DNA of 64,000 bases, taken from Papio anubis. Taxonomy: Eukaryota; Chordata; Mammalia; Primates; Cercopithecidae. Of the stretch, positions 36,870 to 48,689 are shown one piece after another. Position 1 is the first letter of the stretch. Every line of letters begins with the position of its first letter. The notes beneath the pieces were generated by a model, which was given only the letters and a program-made list of their open reading frames with translations, made no database searches and was not told the origin of the DNA. Where the stretch lies: positions 86,449,277 through 86,513,276 of the forward strand of contig NC_044984.1 of the NCBI RefSeq assembly GCF_008728515.1. Direction: 5' to 3'. A program made the translations under genes and the position numbers.

Positions 36870-38010
36870 TATTCCTGCTAATCGTCCATTCATTTATTCA
36901 ACCACTTCGTCATTCAACAAATATTTATTGAGCCTTTACTAAATGTAAGTAGGGGCTGGCAATCCAGTGGCACACAGCAGTCAGATGATCCTTTTGAAAC
37001 ATGAATATAATCTTATTATTTCCTTTCAATAGCTTCTAATCCTATTTAAAATAAAACCATGGAGGACAGTGTCTGGACCTTGGCAAAGCCGATAGTCTAG
37101 CAGGACAAACATTTGTTTAAATACAATTGCAATGCTGTGTAATGAACAAGAGGATGGGAAGCTATGGAGGGAAGGTGGTTACAGAGGCTTCCCTGAGGAA
37201 GTGATAGTTAGCCTGTGACTTTAAGGATGAGTAAAATTGAGCCAAAATGCATGTGTCGGAAGTAGCAGGGGAAGAGGCAGACATTGCCCAGCAATTGGGA
37301 AATAACCAGAGGCAGGAGAAAACATGGCAACTTGGAGGAAGTGAAAGTGTCTTGCACGCCTGAAGAGTCAAACAAGCTAGAGAGATGGGCTGGGGTTCGA
37401 GCCTGCGGGGCTGTGTTAGCCATGTGCATTAGCCAAGTAGGCTGGGTTGTGCTGCAGGAACGAAACCTTAAAGGTTGCTGACTCAACAAACACAAGTTTA
37501 TTTCTCTGTCAAATAAACTCTAATGCAGGTCAGGTGATATTCTAGGGCAGTTCTTTTCCATGATGTAACTGAGACACCCAGGATCCCACTATGTTTTGAT
37601 ATTGCCATCTCAGCATGTGGCTTTCAAGATCCCCACAGCAGGTGAAGACAGCATGTGGAAGTGGCACACCACCTCTTACATGTGTAGGTTCAAAAGTAAC
37701 ACATTCATTTCATCCCTTGCTTGCCAGAAATAGCCACAAAGTCCCAGCTAACTACAAGAAAGGCAGGAAAATGTAGAGAGCACGAGGGGCCATTTGGAGA
37801 TTGCCAATGTTTCTTCTAAGGCATGCAGGTCTTAGCAGGCTGTATCCTAAGTAATGGAGAACCACAAGCAGAAGACTAGCCAGGATCAAGTTCATGTTGT
37901 AGAGATTACCTGCTATGCTGTGGAGAATGAAATGGTCAGACAAAGAGAAACTAGTTAGGAGGTTTTTCAAAGGTTCAAGTGAGAAAAGATGGTGGCTTAG
38001 AATATGAAGG
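36870..38010 (-). mobile_element. Second L2, same orientation, interrupted
   Basis: A new L2 3' terminus starts at ttcaacaaatatttattgag. It continues as ggcttccctgaggaagtgat, aggatgagtaaaattgagcc, and resumes near 37790 with gtggagaatgaaatgg, ctagttaggaggtttttc and gaaaagatggtggc. An LTR-like element interrupts it. Confidence 0.7.
37400..37790 (-). mobile_element. Ancient LTR-like repeat
   Basis: ggctgggttgtgctgcagga, aacacaagtttatttctctg, catgtggctttcaagatccc and a cattcatttcatcccttgc-type end fit an old mammalian repeat. The element at 52675-53020 appears to be the same or a sister family. Family name not fixed. Confidence 0.5.
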
Positions 38011-38301
38011 TGTCAGCATCCAGCTTAATGAACACCTTAATGCAGATATTTTTATAAAAATTCCTAACAAGGAATTAGTATAAATTGATACTTATAACAA
38101 AGGAGGATTTAAAGAATAATAACAATCACAGAATGTGTAAACTATTGTCTGAATTTACCCAGTAGTTTAAAGGAGTATAAGTAGCTGAATTCTTCTCCCA
38201 TTGGTTGAGAAGGAAGGGGTACTGAAGAGCAATGGTTTTTGGGATCTGGGTCTATGGAATGGTGAAACAGAATAAAAAACACCTGGTGATATCTGATGGA
38301 G

Positions 38302-38839
38302 CAGCAGTCACCAATCTTTTTGGCACCAGGGACCTGTTTTATGGAAGATAATTTTCCCATAGACTGGGGGAGGGTTGGGGGAATGGTTCAGGGATGATTC
38401 AACCACAGTATATTTATTGTACATTTTATGTCTATTATTATTACGTTGTAATATATAATGAAATATCAATAATTAAACAACTCACCATAATGTAGAATCA
38501 GTGGGAGCCCTGAGCTTGTTTTCCTTCAACTAGATGGTCCCATCTGAGGGTGATGGGAGACAGTGACAGATCATCAGGCATTAGATTCTCATAAGAAGTG
38601 TTCAACTGAGATCCCTCACATGCATAGTTCACAATAGTGTTTACCCTCCTATGGGAATCTAATGCTGCCACTGACCTGACAGGTGGCAGAGCTCAGGCGG
38701 TAACGTGAGCAATGAGGAACAGCTGTAAATACAATGAAGCTTCACTCACTCACTTGCCATTCACCTCCTGCTGTGTAGCCCAGTTTCTAACAGGCCGCAG
38801 ACCAGTAACTGTCCATGGCCTGGTGGTTGAGGACCACTG
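38302..38839 (+). mobile_element. MER1-type hAT transposon, near complete
   Basis: The ends are terminal inverted repeats (cagcagtcaccaatc and ttgaggaccactg). The interior carries MER1 wording: aggcattagattctcataag, cctatgggaatctaatgctg, ctgacaggtggcagagctca. The host flanks tgatggag (38294-38301) and tgatagag (38840-38847) are an 8-bp target duplication, as expected of hAT. At 538 bp it fits the long MER1A form. It is non-autonomous, with no transposase. Confidence 0.92.
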
Positions 38840-38938
38840 TGATAGAGTATCTTGAAGTCAAGGCTAAAGCTGAGACCAAAGGAGTGTGCAGAGCTGATAC
38901 TCAGATAAGAACCTGAGTAACAAATCAGAAAAAGGATA

Positions 38939-39235
38939 GGCTGGGTTCTGTGGCTTACACAGTACTTTAGGAGGCCCAGGCAGGAGGATTGCTTGAGCCC
39001 AGAAGTTTGAGACCAGCTTTGGCAATGTAGTGAGACCCAGTCCCTACAAAAAATTTAAAAATTAGCTGCATGTAATAGCACAGACCCGTAGTCCCAGTTA
39101 CTCAGGAGGCTGAAATGGGAGGGTCAGTTGAGACCAAGGAAGTTGAGACTGCAGTGAGCCAAGATTGCACCACTGCACTTCAGCCAGGGCAACAAAGTGA
39201 GACCCTGTCTCAAAGATATATATATTTAAGAAAAA
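38939..39235 (+). mobile_element. AluJ
   Basis: Diverged Alu with a small deletion near the start (ttacacagtactttaggagg). The tail carries a TA patch and A10. Target duplication aaaaaggata at 38929-38938 and 39236-39245. Confidence 0.92.
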
Positions 39236-40273
39236 AAAAAGGATAAATAATTTTCTAGAACCAGGCAGCTGAGTCAGAAGCTAGAGTATGAAACCAGAGA
39301 GCAGAGGGATAGGCAAATAAGCACAGGAAAGTGAGTGAGGTCACTAAGTGGATATTCTGAACTGTTTTTACATGCTTTCAATAACCCAGAGACTTGTTAC
39401 AACTGCAAAAGAGATAAGGTTGGCATTAAACATGTTTCTGCACTCATTTAGCCATTAATCATCCCCCGTACTATGTGCAGGATAGAACTCCTATTTTCAC
39501 ATCCCTCCCACCAACTCTTCCCCATCTCAAGAAAATCATCTGCCATCCACTCAAGTCCCCCAGCAAGGAGCCCTTCTTGATTCCTCTTTTCTCTCAGGTG
39601 CTGCATCTTCACATCCAATCCATAAGCATGTCCTTTGACTCTGCTCTGAAATAGAGCCTGGTTTGTCATCATTTCCACTCTAGTCCAAGCCACATCATTA
39701 CTTGTTTTGACTACAGTGATACCTTCTTAACTAGCCCCCATCTTCTGCTCCTCCCTCCTACAATATCTTCTCACCACAGCCGCAATGCTCCTTATAAAAC
39801 ATAAATGTAATCATATTACTTTGTTCTGATGGCTTCTAATCCCGTTCAGAATAAGCCATGGCCTACCAATCCTTTAGGATGTGGCAGCTTCCTTCCTTTC
39901 CAATCACATCTCCAACTCTTTTCTTTATCTGTTACCCTCTCCAGGCATGCCAAGCTCATCTTCGAGTCATTGCACTATCCCCTCCCATCGCTTGGAGTCT
40001 CTTCCTACTGATCTTTGCATGACTGTCTCTGTCTTGTCATATAGTCCTCACTGTTAATATCGACCCCTCAGACAGGCCATCCTTGAACATCCAACCTAAA
40101 TAAGCCATTCATTACAAAAGAGTCAATCTATGTTGATGCCCTGTGTACACTTTTTATTTTTCGCATTTTTTTTCTTAGTTACCTTCATGGTGTCATTACC
40201 GTGTTTTTGTTATTTTGGTTGTTGTTGTTTGTTTTCTCCTGCTAGAACATACCCTCCAACGAAAGCAGCACCC

Positions 40274-40575
40274 AGCTAGGCATGTTGGCTCCTGCCTGTA
40301 ACCTAGCACTTTGGGAGACCAAGTCAGATGTATCACTTGAACTCAGAAGTTCAAGACCAGCTTGGGCAACATAGTGAATGAAACTCCATCTCCACAAAAA
40401 AGATATATATATCTCTATGAAAATTAGCCAGGCATGGTGGTGCATGCCTCTTGTGCCAGCTACTCAAGAGGCTGAGGTGGGAGGATTGTTTGAGCCCAGG
40501 AGGTTGAGGCTGCAGTGAGTCAAGATTGTGCCACTGCACTCCAGTGTGGGTGACAATGTGAGACCCTGTTTCCAA
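40274..40575 (+). mobile_element. AluJ with very long GAAA tail
   Basis: The Alu body (gctaggcatgttggctcctg to gagaccctgtttcc) inserted in the L2. The body plus its tail is bounded by gaaagcagcaccc (40261-40273) and gaaaacagcaccc (40713-40725). Confidence 0.92.
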
Positions 40576-40614
<39 letters not shown>

Positions 40615-40713
40615 GAAAAGAAAAGAAAGAAAGAAAGAAAGAAAGAAAAGAAAAGAAAGAAAGAAAGAAAAGAAAGAAAGAAAGAAAGAAAGAAAAGAAA
40701 GAAAGAAAGAAAG
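40576..40713 (+). repeat. (GAAA)n microsatellite in Alu tail
   Basis: About 138 bp of GAAA units with occasional GAAAA and GGAAAA interruptions. It clearly derives from the Alu poly-A tail because the target duplication lies beyond it. Confidence 0.95.
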
Positions 40714-40849
40714 AAAACAGCACCCTAACTTGCCTTGGTCATTACTGTATATACACAGTGCGTAGAACAGTTCTTAATGCATGGTAAGCACTTTCTTCTA
40801 GTTTGTTAAATAAATAAACGAATGCAGAAATGAACAAACGAGTGAATTC

Positions 40850-41540
40850 CTCCCTCTTTCTCACGTCTATAATCTTTTCCTCTTCACTGTCTTCTTATCA
40901 CCCCTCCCACCACCCAGCCTAAAACTTTGTTGAAATCTCTTACATCATTCAAAAATAAAAATTTTCTTTAATCATCTCTAGCTTCTCTCCATCCTTTCTT
41001 CTTCCTTGTTTACATAAACTTTTTACAAGCATAGTCTACAATTAGAGTATGTTCTTCTCTAGCTTCTGGCCCTCCACCCTGTGGAAACTGTCCCAGTTGA
41101 GGAAACAAAAGGCCTCTTAAATGCCAAATCAAGTGGCCATTTTCAGCCCTTGCATTACTGTACCTCACTGTTGTATCAGATGGTGTCTCTTCTTCCTCTA
41201 ATCTTGACCCGCTTACCATCTCTTCTTCCTATTTGTACCTCTCTGACTATTCCCTCTCGGTTCTCTTCTTAAAGCAACATCCTTGACTTCATTACACTAT
41301 TTTCATGATTTCCCTTTCAGCCCTCTACCATTTGTTCATTGTCCTATGGCTCAGGTCACTTTGAATCCGTGGTTCATGGCCCTTCTCTCTTTACTCTCTC
41401 TTCCTACCTGATTTCCTCCTCTCTTAGGACTTCAAATGTCCCCTAAAATCAGATTTTTTAAAAAACTGTACCTCCAGTCTAGAACTCTTGCCCCAATCCA
41501 TATATGCTCGAATACCCCACAATCACTTCAAACTCAGCAT
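40850..41540 (+). mobile_element. Further L2 (coding-region part)
   Basis: ctctagcttctctccatcct, tacctctctgactattccct, atggcccttctctctttac, ccatatatgctcgaatacc and acttcaaactcagcatatcc follow an L2 segment that lies upstream of the piece at 39440 in the consensus. It is either a second insertion or a rearrangement of one copy. Confidence 0.6.
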
Positions 41541-41559
41541 ATCCAGCTCCGTAAGGTCT

Positions 41560-41710
41560 GAGTTAGTACCCCCATTTTATAATAAGAAAACTGAGACTTA
41601 GCAGTTAGACATTTCACCTAAGAGCACTTAACTGGGGAACAGTAAACTGGAATTTAAATACAATTCTCCCAGTCACCAAAGCCCATTTTGTTCCACTATG
41701 TTACCTTGTC
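41560..41710 (-). mobile_element. MIR
   Basis: Reverse MIR: attttataataagaaaactg, cacctaagagcacttaactg, gcccattttgttccactatg. Confidence 0.75.
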
Positions 41711-41962
41711 CTTGTGTTACAACAGTAGAAAGCTGACAATAGCCAAAATATCTTTCTAGAGAGTAGTTCCATGTATGATGAAATGCCAAAAGATGACATT
41801 TTACACTGCTTAATAGAAAGGATAATTTTGATGTATGTTTAATGGGAAAAATGCTCATGACATATATTGAAATTTTTTAAGCAAGACATAAAACTATGTA
41901 TATTAAGATCCTAATCTGGTTCTTATGATTAGAATAAAGTCTGGAAAGAAAACAAAAAACAC

Positions 41963-42253
41963 GGCCGGGCGCGGTGGCTCACGCCTGTAATCCCAGCACT
42001 TTGGGAGGCCGAGGCGGGCGGATCACAAGGTCAGGAGATCGAGACCACGGTGAAACCCCGTCTCTACTAAAAATACAAAAAATTAGCCGGGCGCGGTTGT
42101 GGGCGCCTGTAGTCCCAGCTACTCGGGAGGCTGAGGCAGGAGAATGGCGTGAACCCGGGAGGCGGAGCTTGCAGTGAGCCAAGATCGCGCCACTGCACTC
42201 CAGCCTGGGCGACAGAGCGAGACTCTGTCTCAAAAAAAAAAAAAAAAAAAAAA
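41963..42253 (+). mobile_element. Young AluY, Yk11/Yk12-like
   Basis: Almost unmutated AluY. It lacks 12 bases after gagacca (reads gagaccacggtgaaacc) and has gggcgcggttgtgggcgcc, a combination I recall from AluYk11/Yk12. The only clear changes are at CpG sites (gccaagatcg, gactctgtctc). The A tail is about 26 long. Target duplication aaagaaaacaaaaaacac is perfect over 18 bp (41945-41962 and 42254-42271). Confidence 0.93.
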
Positions 42254-42752
42254 AAAGAAAACAAAAAACACTAAATGTATCATTATGTGATATCATAATT
42301 ATAGTTCCAATAATCCTCTTTTTCCCTCTACCAGCTCATTTCTGCTCTCTGCTAGTACCTCTAATTTCCTTTTAGAGAATCACTTCTTCCTCACTTATGG
42401 ATCTTAATGATAATAATTGAGGTTCTTTGCTCCTTGTAAGGGAAGTTGAAAAGGATCTCTGGCAGTTCCTTAGCCAGATCTTTTTGCTTATTAGTTCAGT
42501 ATAAGCCAAAGAGCTTGCTGCATCCTAATATGAGCTAATAAGACTTTTTAGCTGAACTACACTGGGACACACACTCACAAATGATAGATTTCATTCAATC
42601 CTATTGCACCTGAACTAGGCAGTCAAGTTTTTACTACATTGATGGCTAGAGCTGCCCTTCTTTTTGTCCTGTTTCTAAACTGATCCTCTGGTCTCCTGTT
42701 CATTCTGGATAGGAAACACTCTTATAACCTTTTAATATATTTTCTTTTTTGA

Positions 42753-43056
42753 GCTGGACACAGTGGTTCATGTCTGTAATCCTAACACTTTGGGAGGCTG
42801 AGGTGGGAGAATTGCTTGAGGTCAGGAGTTTGCGAACAGCCTGGTCAACACAGCGAGACTCCATGTCTACAAAAAAGAATTTGTTTTTTTAATTAGCGAG
42901 GTGTGGTGGCACACACCTGTAGTCAGTCCTAGCTATTCATGAGGCTGAGATGGGAGGATAGCTTGTGACCAGAAGTTCAAGGTTATAGGGAGCTGTGATT
43001 GTGCCACTGCACTGAGTGACAGAGCAAGACCATTTATCTAAAAAGTAAATACACAA
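42753..43056 (+). mobile_element. AluJ
   Basis: Old diverged Alu (ctggacacagtggttcatgt, ggaggatagcttgtgaccag) that still has a perfect 14-bp target duplication, attttcttttttga, at 42739-42752 and 43057-43070. The region 42272-42738 before it is unassigned. Confidence 0.92.
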
Positions 43057-43070
43057 ATTTTCTTTTTTGA

Positions 43071-44730
43071 CTATCTCTTATTGGTTTCTGTTACTTAGAG
43101 CCAAAGAACTCTAACTGATAGATGTCTTTATTTTCTATTTTTCTACAATAAACATATTTTGTCTTTATATTCAAAATAAAGAAATGAAAAATTAAAGATC
43201 CAGTCCTAAAATAGTAAAAGATATGGTCAGAAAAGCATGTGACTAGAAGAAACCTGCATTAGATGTGTAGCTTAATCTCTACTAATCCATGACGGCTCCT
43301 GGTGAATCACCCCACTTCGTATTGTCATTCCACACTAACAGCAGATCAATGGCATTACTTCGTATACAGACAGGAGACATTTTGATTTGTGTTTCTAATA
43401 GGTTTGTTGCTAATAAGACCCTACCAAAGCAAGGCGTGGTTTATACTGGAAAGTAAATGCATTCATTTGGTCAGGTGATCCATTTGTTAAATGCTTTCTC
43501 CACTCAGTTCAGTGAGTATACAAAGCTCAGTGGTACCCAGTTTCTGTTCCTGAGAAATTCCTCACCATATTTTGAAGCAAATGCATAGCAGATAAATTGC
43601 AATAAGACATGGTAAGTGCTATTACAGAGATATGAACATAAAGGCAGAGAGGAATGAACTGTCAGTTTAAAGATTCTAAATACAAGAAAGAAAATAACAA
43701 AAGCCTCAGCATTAACTGTTTTAACTAAAAAGTATGTTATAGCCAATAGTGAATACATGCTTATTTGCAAAAAGGAAGATCCATTTGATGAGAAAGCACG
43801 CGAAGTTTGCTATTATCCTTTCAGTGGCAAAACTGTATTAAAGGCTGTGACTTTCATATTTTTTTAAAAAGTGCACCTAACAAGTCAGAGATAAAACTTT
43901 AATTTTTAGTATTAAATCCCTTTAAAACATATTGTAATGACCTTGCCATCAACCTATTTTAATAAAAGAAAGTCACCATCAGCATCCCCTTCTAATCAAC
44001 CTCTTTAGTATTTATTTGAACATTTCCAAAATCCAATCCCCATTTTCTTAGTACCAAGAGTACTGAAGTACTGAAGTCCCACTGAAGGACCCACCTAAAT
44101 TCTGTCTCTTTACCAAGTGTTGGGTAAAATGGGTGGAGTTCTCCCAAATGTATCTTTACATCTTTCTATGCCTAGTATGGGTTTCTTTCTCACAAGACAT
44201 GATCTGATACCTGCCTACACCAGAATATTGACAGAGGCAATGACTCACCATGTCACCACTTCCAGGTAACATGTTTACATTTAGACTGAAGCTTTCTAGA
44301 GAAAATGTCTTAACTGAAAGAAAGAATAATGACCCTGTTAGTGGAAGTGTTGGATATGATAGACCAAAAACAAAATAAAACATCAAAAAATCTAGACCCA
44401 GAGAGTGTAACTCAGTAATTCTGATGAGGGATCTTTGAAAAATAAATGCATCTATCTAAAAAATTGTAATATTCTCCTTTCTTAGAAGATACTAATATTG
44501 GGAAGGAAGTTTGGGTATTTAAGGAATGACTAAATAAATAAACATTTCATCTTACCCTGAAATAGCCAAATAAGTTCCAAACAAAAATCAAGCCCAGGAA
44601 CATACACACAGAGATGCTGCAGGGACAGACCACATGTGAAGCTATTTATGTCTTATGACCTCTACTTTCCCTGTCTCTGCCCTTCCAAGGTCAACTCCAA
44701 TACTCACAGGAGCAATTTAGAAATAATGAC
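43071..44730. other. Unassigned sequence
   Basis: About 1.7 kb with no repeat or exon I can name. Open frames stay below 90 codons. Confidence 0.45.
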
Positions 44731-44740
44731 AGAGGATGAG

Positions 44741-46388
44741 TTTTTTTTTTTTTTTTTCTGAATTAGTTTTTATTTTTTATTTTTTTTACTTTTTTTTTCT
44801 GTATTCCTTCTAAAAGAAAAAAAAAAAAAAAAACAGGATACATGTGCACAACTTGCAGGTTTGTTACATAGGTATACACGTGCCATGGTGGTTTGCCGTA
44901 CTTATTGACCCATCCTCTAAGTTCCCACCCCTCATCCTTCACCCCCAACAGACCCTGGTGTGTGTTGTTCACCTCCCTGTGTCCATGTGTTCTCATCATT
45001 CAGCTCCCACTTATGAGTGAGAACATGCAGTATTTGGTTTTCTGTTCCTGTGTCGGTTTGCTAAGGAAGACAGCCTCCAGCTTCATCCATGTCCCTGCAA
45101 AGAACATGATCTCGTTCCTTTTTATGGCTGCATAGTATTCCATGGTGTGTACGTACCACATTTTCTTTATCCAGTCTATCACTGATGGGCATTTGGGTTG
45201 GTTCCATGTCTTTGCTATTGTAAATAGTGCTGCAATAAACATATGTGTGCATGTGTCTTTAGAGTAGAATGATTCGTATTCTTTTGGGTATAAACCTAGT
45301 AATGGAATTGCTGGGTCAAATGGTATTTCTGGTTCCAGAGCCTTGAGAAATCACCATACTGTCTTCCACAATGGTTGAACTAATTTACATTCCCACGAAC
45401 AGTGTAAGTATTCCTATTTTTCCACAGCCTCGCCAGCCTCTATTGTTTCCTGACTTTTTAATAATCGCCATCTGATTGGCAATGAGATAGTATCTCATTG
45501 TGGTTTTGATTTGGATTTCAAAATGATCAGTGATGTTGAGCTTTTTCTCATGATTTTTGGCCATGTAAATGTCTTCTTATGAGAAGTGTCTGTTCATATC
45601 CTTTGCCCACTTTTACATGGGGTGGATGGCCATACTACCTGAAGTAATTTATAAATTCAACGCTATTTCCATCAAACTACCATTGAAATTCTTCACAGAA
45701 TTAGAAAAAACTGTTTTAAATTTCATATGGAATTAGAGAAGACCCCATATAGCCAAGACAATCCTAAGCAAAAGAACAAAGTTGGAGGCATCATGCTACC
45801 TTACTTCAAACTATACTATAAGGATATAGTAACCAAAACAGCATGGTACTGGTACCAAAACAGACATATAGACCAATGGAGCAGAACAGGGACCTCAGAA
45901 ATAACACCAAACATCTGCAACCATCTGATCTTCAACAAACCTGACAAAAACAAGCAATGGGGAAAGAGTCTCCTACTCAGTAAATGGTGCTGGGAAAACT
46001 GGCTAGTCATATGCAGAAAACTGAAACTGGACCCCTTCCTTACACCTTATACAAAAATTAATTCAAGATGGATTAAAGACTTAAATGGATTTAGATTTGT
46101 CTAAAGTAGTGTCCTTAAATGTGAAACCCAAAACTATAAAAACTCTAGAAGAAAACCTAGGCAATACCATTCAGGACATAGGCATGGACAAAGACTTCAT
46201 GACAAGAACACCAAAAGCAATTGCAACAAAAGCCAAAATTGACAAATAGGATCTAATTAAACTAAAGAGCTTCTGCATAGCAAAAGAAATTATCATCAGA
46301 GTAAACAGGCAACCTACAGAATGGGAGAAAATTTCTATAGACAAAAGTCTAATATCCAGAATTTATAAGGAACTTAAATGTATTTACA
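44741..46388 (-). mobile_element. L1 with 5' inversion, inserted in a MIR
   Basis: T-rich tail complement (44741-44834), then the complement of the L1 3' UTR and distal ORF2 up to about 45622 (gcatagtattccatggtgtg, caatggttgaactaatttac). The sequence then flips to sense ORF2 (atggccatactacctgaag through gtatttacaag). The two pieces are separated by only some tens of bases in L1 order. Target duplication agaggatgag (44731-44740 and 46389-46398) is perfect. Confidence 0.93.
45727..46104 (+). pseudogene. L1 ORF2 C-proximal coding fragment
   Basis: A 125-codon frame within the inverted L1 piece, still recognisable as ORF2 protein downstream of the reverse-transcriptase core (blocks AWYWYQNR, WCWENWL, LDPFLTPYTKINSRWIKDL). 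It has no promoter, no N-terminus and no catalytic centre, so it is a relic and not a gene. Confidence 0.9.
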
Positions 46389-46390
46389 AG

Positions 46391-46600
46391 AGGATGAGCT
46401 TTGGAATCAAACACAGCTGGGTTAATAAGTAGACTCTGCCACTTAATAATAGTATGATCTTGGGCAAGTTACTAAATCTCTCTGAACCTTAGTCTTTTGA
46501 TCTGGAAAATGAAAAAATAATTTCTTTCTTGTAGGTCTCTATGAAATTTAAGTGCTGCTACATAAGCACCTCATCTGACACATTGAATGTGTTCAATGTT
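46391..46600 (+). mobile_element. MIR (remainder after L1 insertion)
   Basis: Sense MIR: tttggaatcaaacacagctg, actctgccacttaataatag, cttgggcaagttactaaatc, ctgaaccttagtcttttgat. Confidence 0.85.
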
Positions 46601-47276
46601 CAGTGGCTATTAGTACACATGGAGTCATGCTTTTGCTCGCAGTAGCAATACACCCAACCTTGCCCTTCCCCAAAAATGACATTTTTGTTCCATCTTTTCC
46701 TTTCCAAATCCCATAAGCAACAAACAATCAAACATGTCTGTGCTTTATTTGTTGATGCTCTGTAAACCAGCCAATCCAAACCTGAAAATGCCAGATGATG
46801 GCTTTGCATTACAAAGTATCTCTGCTGAAATGAAGATGCTTGCAGAGCTGACACTTGAATTTAAAGTAGTGTCAGTTGTGTCCCGCTGTTCTATCACATC
46901 ACATGTTCCAGAATAACTGATGTCTACAGAATTATTCACACCAGGTATCGGTGGGCTCATAGGCTTCAAAGAAAGGTCAAAAAGAGCTGGCCTCCAGTCT
47001 CAGCACATGAACCCCTGGCCACTCTGTGTGGGCCCAGGATAGTGGAGGTATATGTATGTGTGAGAGCCTAAAGAGGATTATCACTTCCTGTTTCTATATT
47101 CATCCTGTGTTCAGGCAGGAACTCTAAGTACAATTTTTTTACCTATCAGCATTTTCAGAATTAGAAAATGAGAGGGCTGAGAAGGAACAGAGAAACCATA
47201 GTGTATGTAGCACTTCTCAAGGTATGTGGACTCTGCCTCCCATCGATGGAATCCCTAAAGATGGGATCAGTAACCT
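46601..47276. other. Unassigned sequence
   Basis: No repeat or exon recognised. The overlapping frames at 46600-46969 on both strands match nothing I know. Confidence 0.45.
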
Positions 47277-47586
47277 TTATTTATTTATTTATTGTATTTT
47301 TTTTGAGACAGAGTCTTACTTTGTCACCCAGGCTAGAGCTCACTGGCGCGATCTTGGCTCACTGCAACCTCCACCTCCTGGGTTCAAGTGATCCTACTGC
47401 CTCAGCCTCCCTAGTAGCTGGGATTACAGGTGTATGCCACTATGCCTGGCTAATATTTGTATGTTTAGTAGAGACAGGGTTTCACCATGTTGGCCAGGCG
47501 GGTCTCAAACTACTGACCTCAAGTGATCCACCCACCTCAGCCTCCCAAAGTGCTGGGACTACAGTCGTGAGCCACCGTGCCTGGTT
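47277..47586 (-). mobile_element. AluS
   Basis: Minus-strand Alu with a TTTA tail complement, cttggctcactgcaacctcc, ccatgttggccaggcgggtc and ccaaagtgctgggactacag. Confidence 0.93.
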
Positions 47587-47725
47587 GTAAACTGCAATTT
47601 TTAAAACAAGCATCCCAGGAGATTCTAAAGCATGCTCAAGATTGGAAACCACCAAGCCAACCTGAGTGTTCCCATGTCACAGTGAGGATGCTAAAGCCTG
47701 AAGAAAATGAATGATTTGTCTAAAT

Positions 47726-47921
47726 CGGTGTCTTAACCTCAGTGCTATTGATAGTTTGGACTGTGTGATTCTTTAGGGTGGGGAGCCGTCCTGGGTACTG
47801 TAGGACATTTAGCAGCATCCCTGGCTTCTACCAAGCAGATGACACTAGCAGCCCTTCAGGTGTGACAGCCTAGTGTTTTCAGAAATGGCCAACGCAAAAT
47901 CACCCCAGGTGAGAATCACTG
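47726..47921 (-). mobile_element. MER20-like hAT fossil
   Basis: Complement of a small hAT element: ttaacctcagtgctattgat, tactgtaggacatttagcag, catccctggcttctacc, then caccccaggtgagaatcact at the right end. The ends form an imperfect inverted repeat. Confidence 0.75.
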
Positions 47922-48374
47922 TCTGAAGTCACAGGGAGCATCAGGAGTGGAGACATACCCGCGTACAGTGTCCTGATTCACAGCTCAGCCATATCCCTGC
48001 GTCTGCTGGCTCCTCTTCTCTTGCAGTGGGAAGCAAAATGAGAGGGAGGGGGACTCAGGTCATAAAAGTCACGGGGTAAGAATGTGGAAGTCAGAGCAAG
48101 TAACAGTGCTACTTTTCAGGGGGTGACCTGGAACATTCCACCTGGCTTTTTCGATGACTTGTGCTTTTAGTCATTCCTACTTCTACTTGTCCCCTGTTTA
48201 AACCTTGATCTTCCAGGAGAATTGGCAGGATTCGAATTGCCAACATCTTGGAAAGGCACGCAGAAAGGTGCCATATAAAATGTCTTCTAAACTGATATTG
48301 AGTTAAAGATTCTGCTGTGTAGAAACTAAGAGTGTCCTATTCTAAATTTAGTGCCGTGCCGGAAGAGGAGGGTA

Positions 48375-48510
48375 GTGAGGAGCAATGCAAAAGGAATCAG
48401 GAAATGTGGTTTCTGGTCCCAGCTCTTTCCAAACTTTAGCAAATAACTTCAGCTTTCTGGTCTACAGCAGTTTCCCATCAAATGGAGGGATTAAAGTAGG
48501 CCCCTATATC
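48375..48510 (+). mobile_element. MIR
   Basis: Sense MIR: gaatcaggaaatgtggtttc, ggtcccagctctttccaaac, gcagtttcccatcaaatgga. The preceding 450 bp are unassigned. Confidence 0.7.
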
Positions 48511-48689
48511 CGTGCCTGGAAGCATCCTGTGTCCTCCACCCACGAGGCACTTAACACTGTCATCAAAAATCCAAACTCTACCTTTCTTCCAAAATCTAAC
48601 TCTGGTCATGGTTCCTCAATTTTCTTTGGTGATTATGATAATGATGTTGTGGTTGCATAGGAGAAAGACACTGTTCATTTAAAAAAAAA

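Larger units (their letters stand above)
39440..40830 (+). mobile_element. Long L2 copy, interrupted by an Alu
   Basis: About 940 bp of L2 once the Alu is removed: cattcttgattcctcttttc-type text, acatccaatccataagcatg, tccaagccacatcattac, tgatggcttctaatcccg, aataagccatggcctacc, cttcgagtcattgcactat, gaccgcctc-like stretch, then after the Alu gtgcgtagaacagttcttaa and taaataaacgaatg. Confidence 0.85.

Noticed and set aside
40528..40728. Open frame of about 66 codons rich in Lys and Glu
   Set aside because: It is the GAAA microsatellite read in frame.
42738..43070. Recent Alu, suggested by a perfect 14-bp target duplication
   Set aside because: The body is strongly diverged AluJ; the perfect duplication is short, T-rich and could have survived by chance.
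47168..47590. 140-codon open frame on the plus strand
   Set aside because: Most of it is translated Alu antisense sequence (SLTLSPRLE, TSASQSAGTT type peptides). Alu exonisation cannot be shown without transcript evidence.
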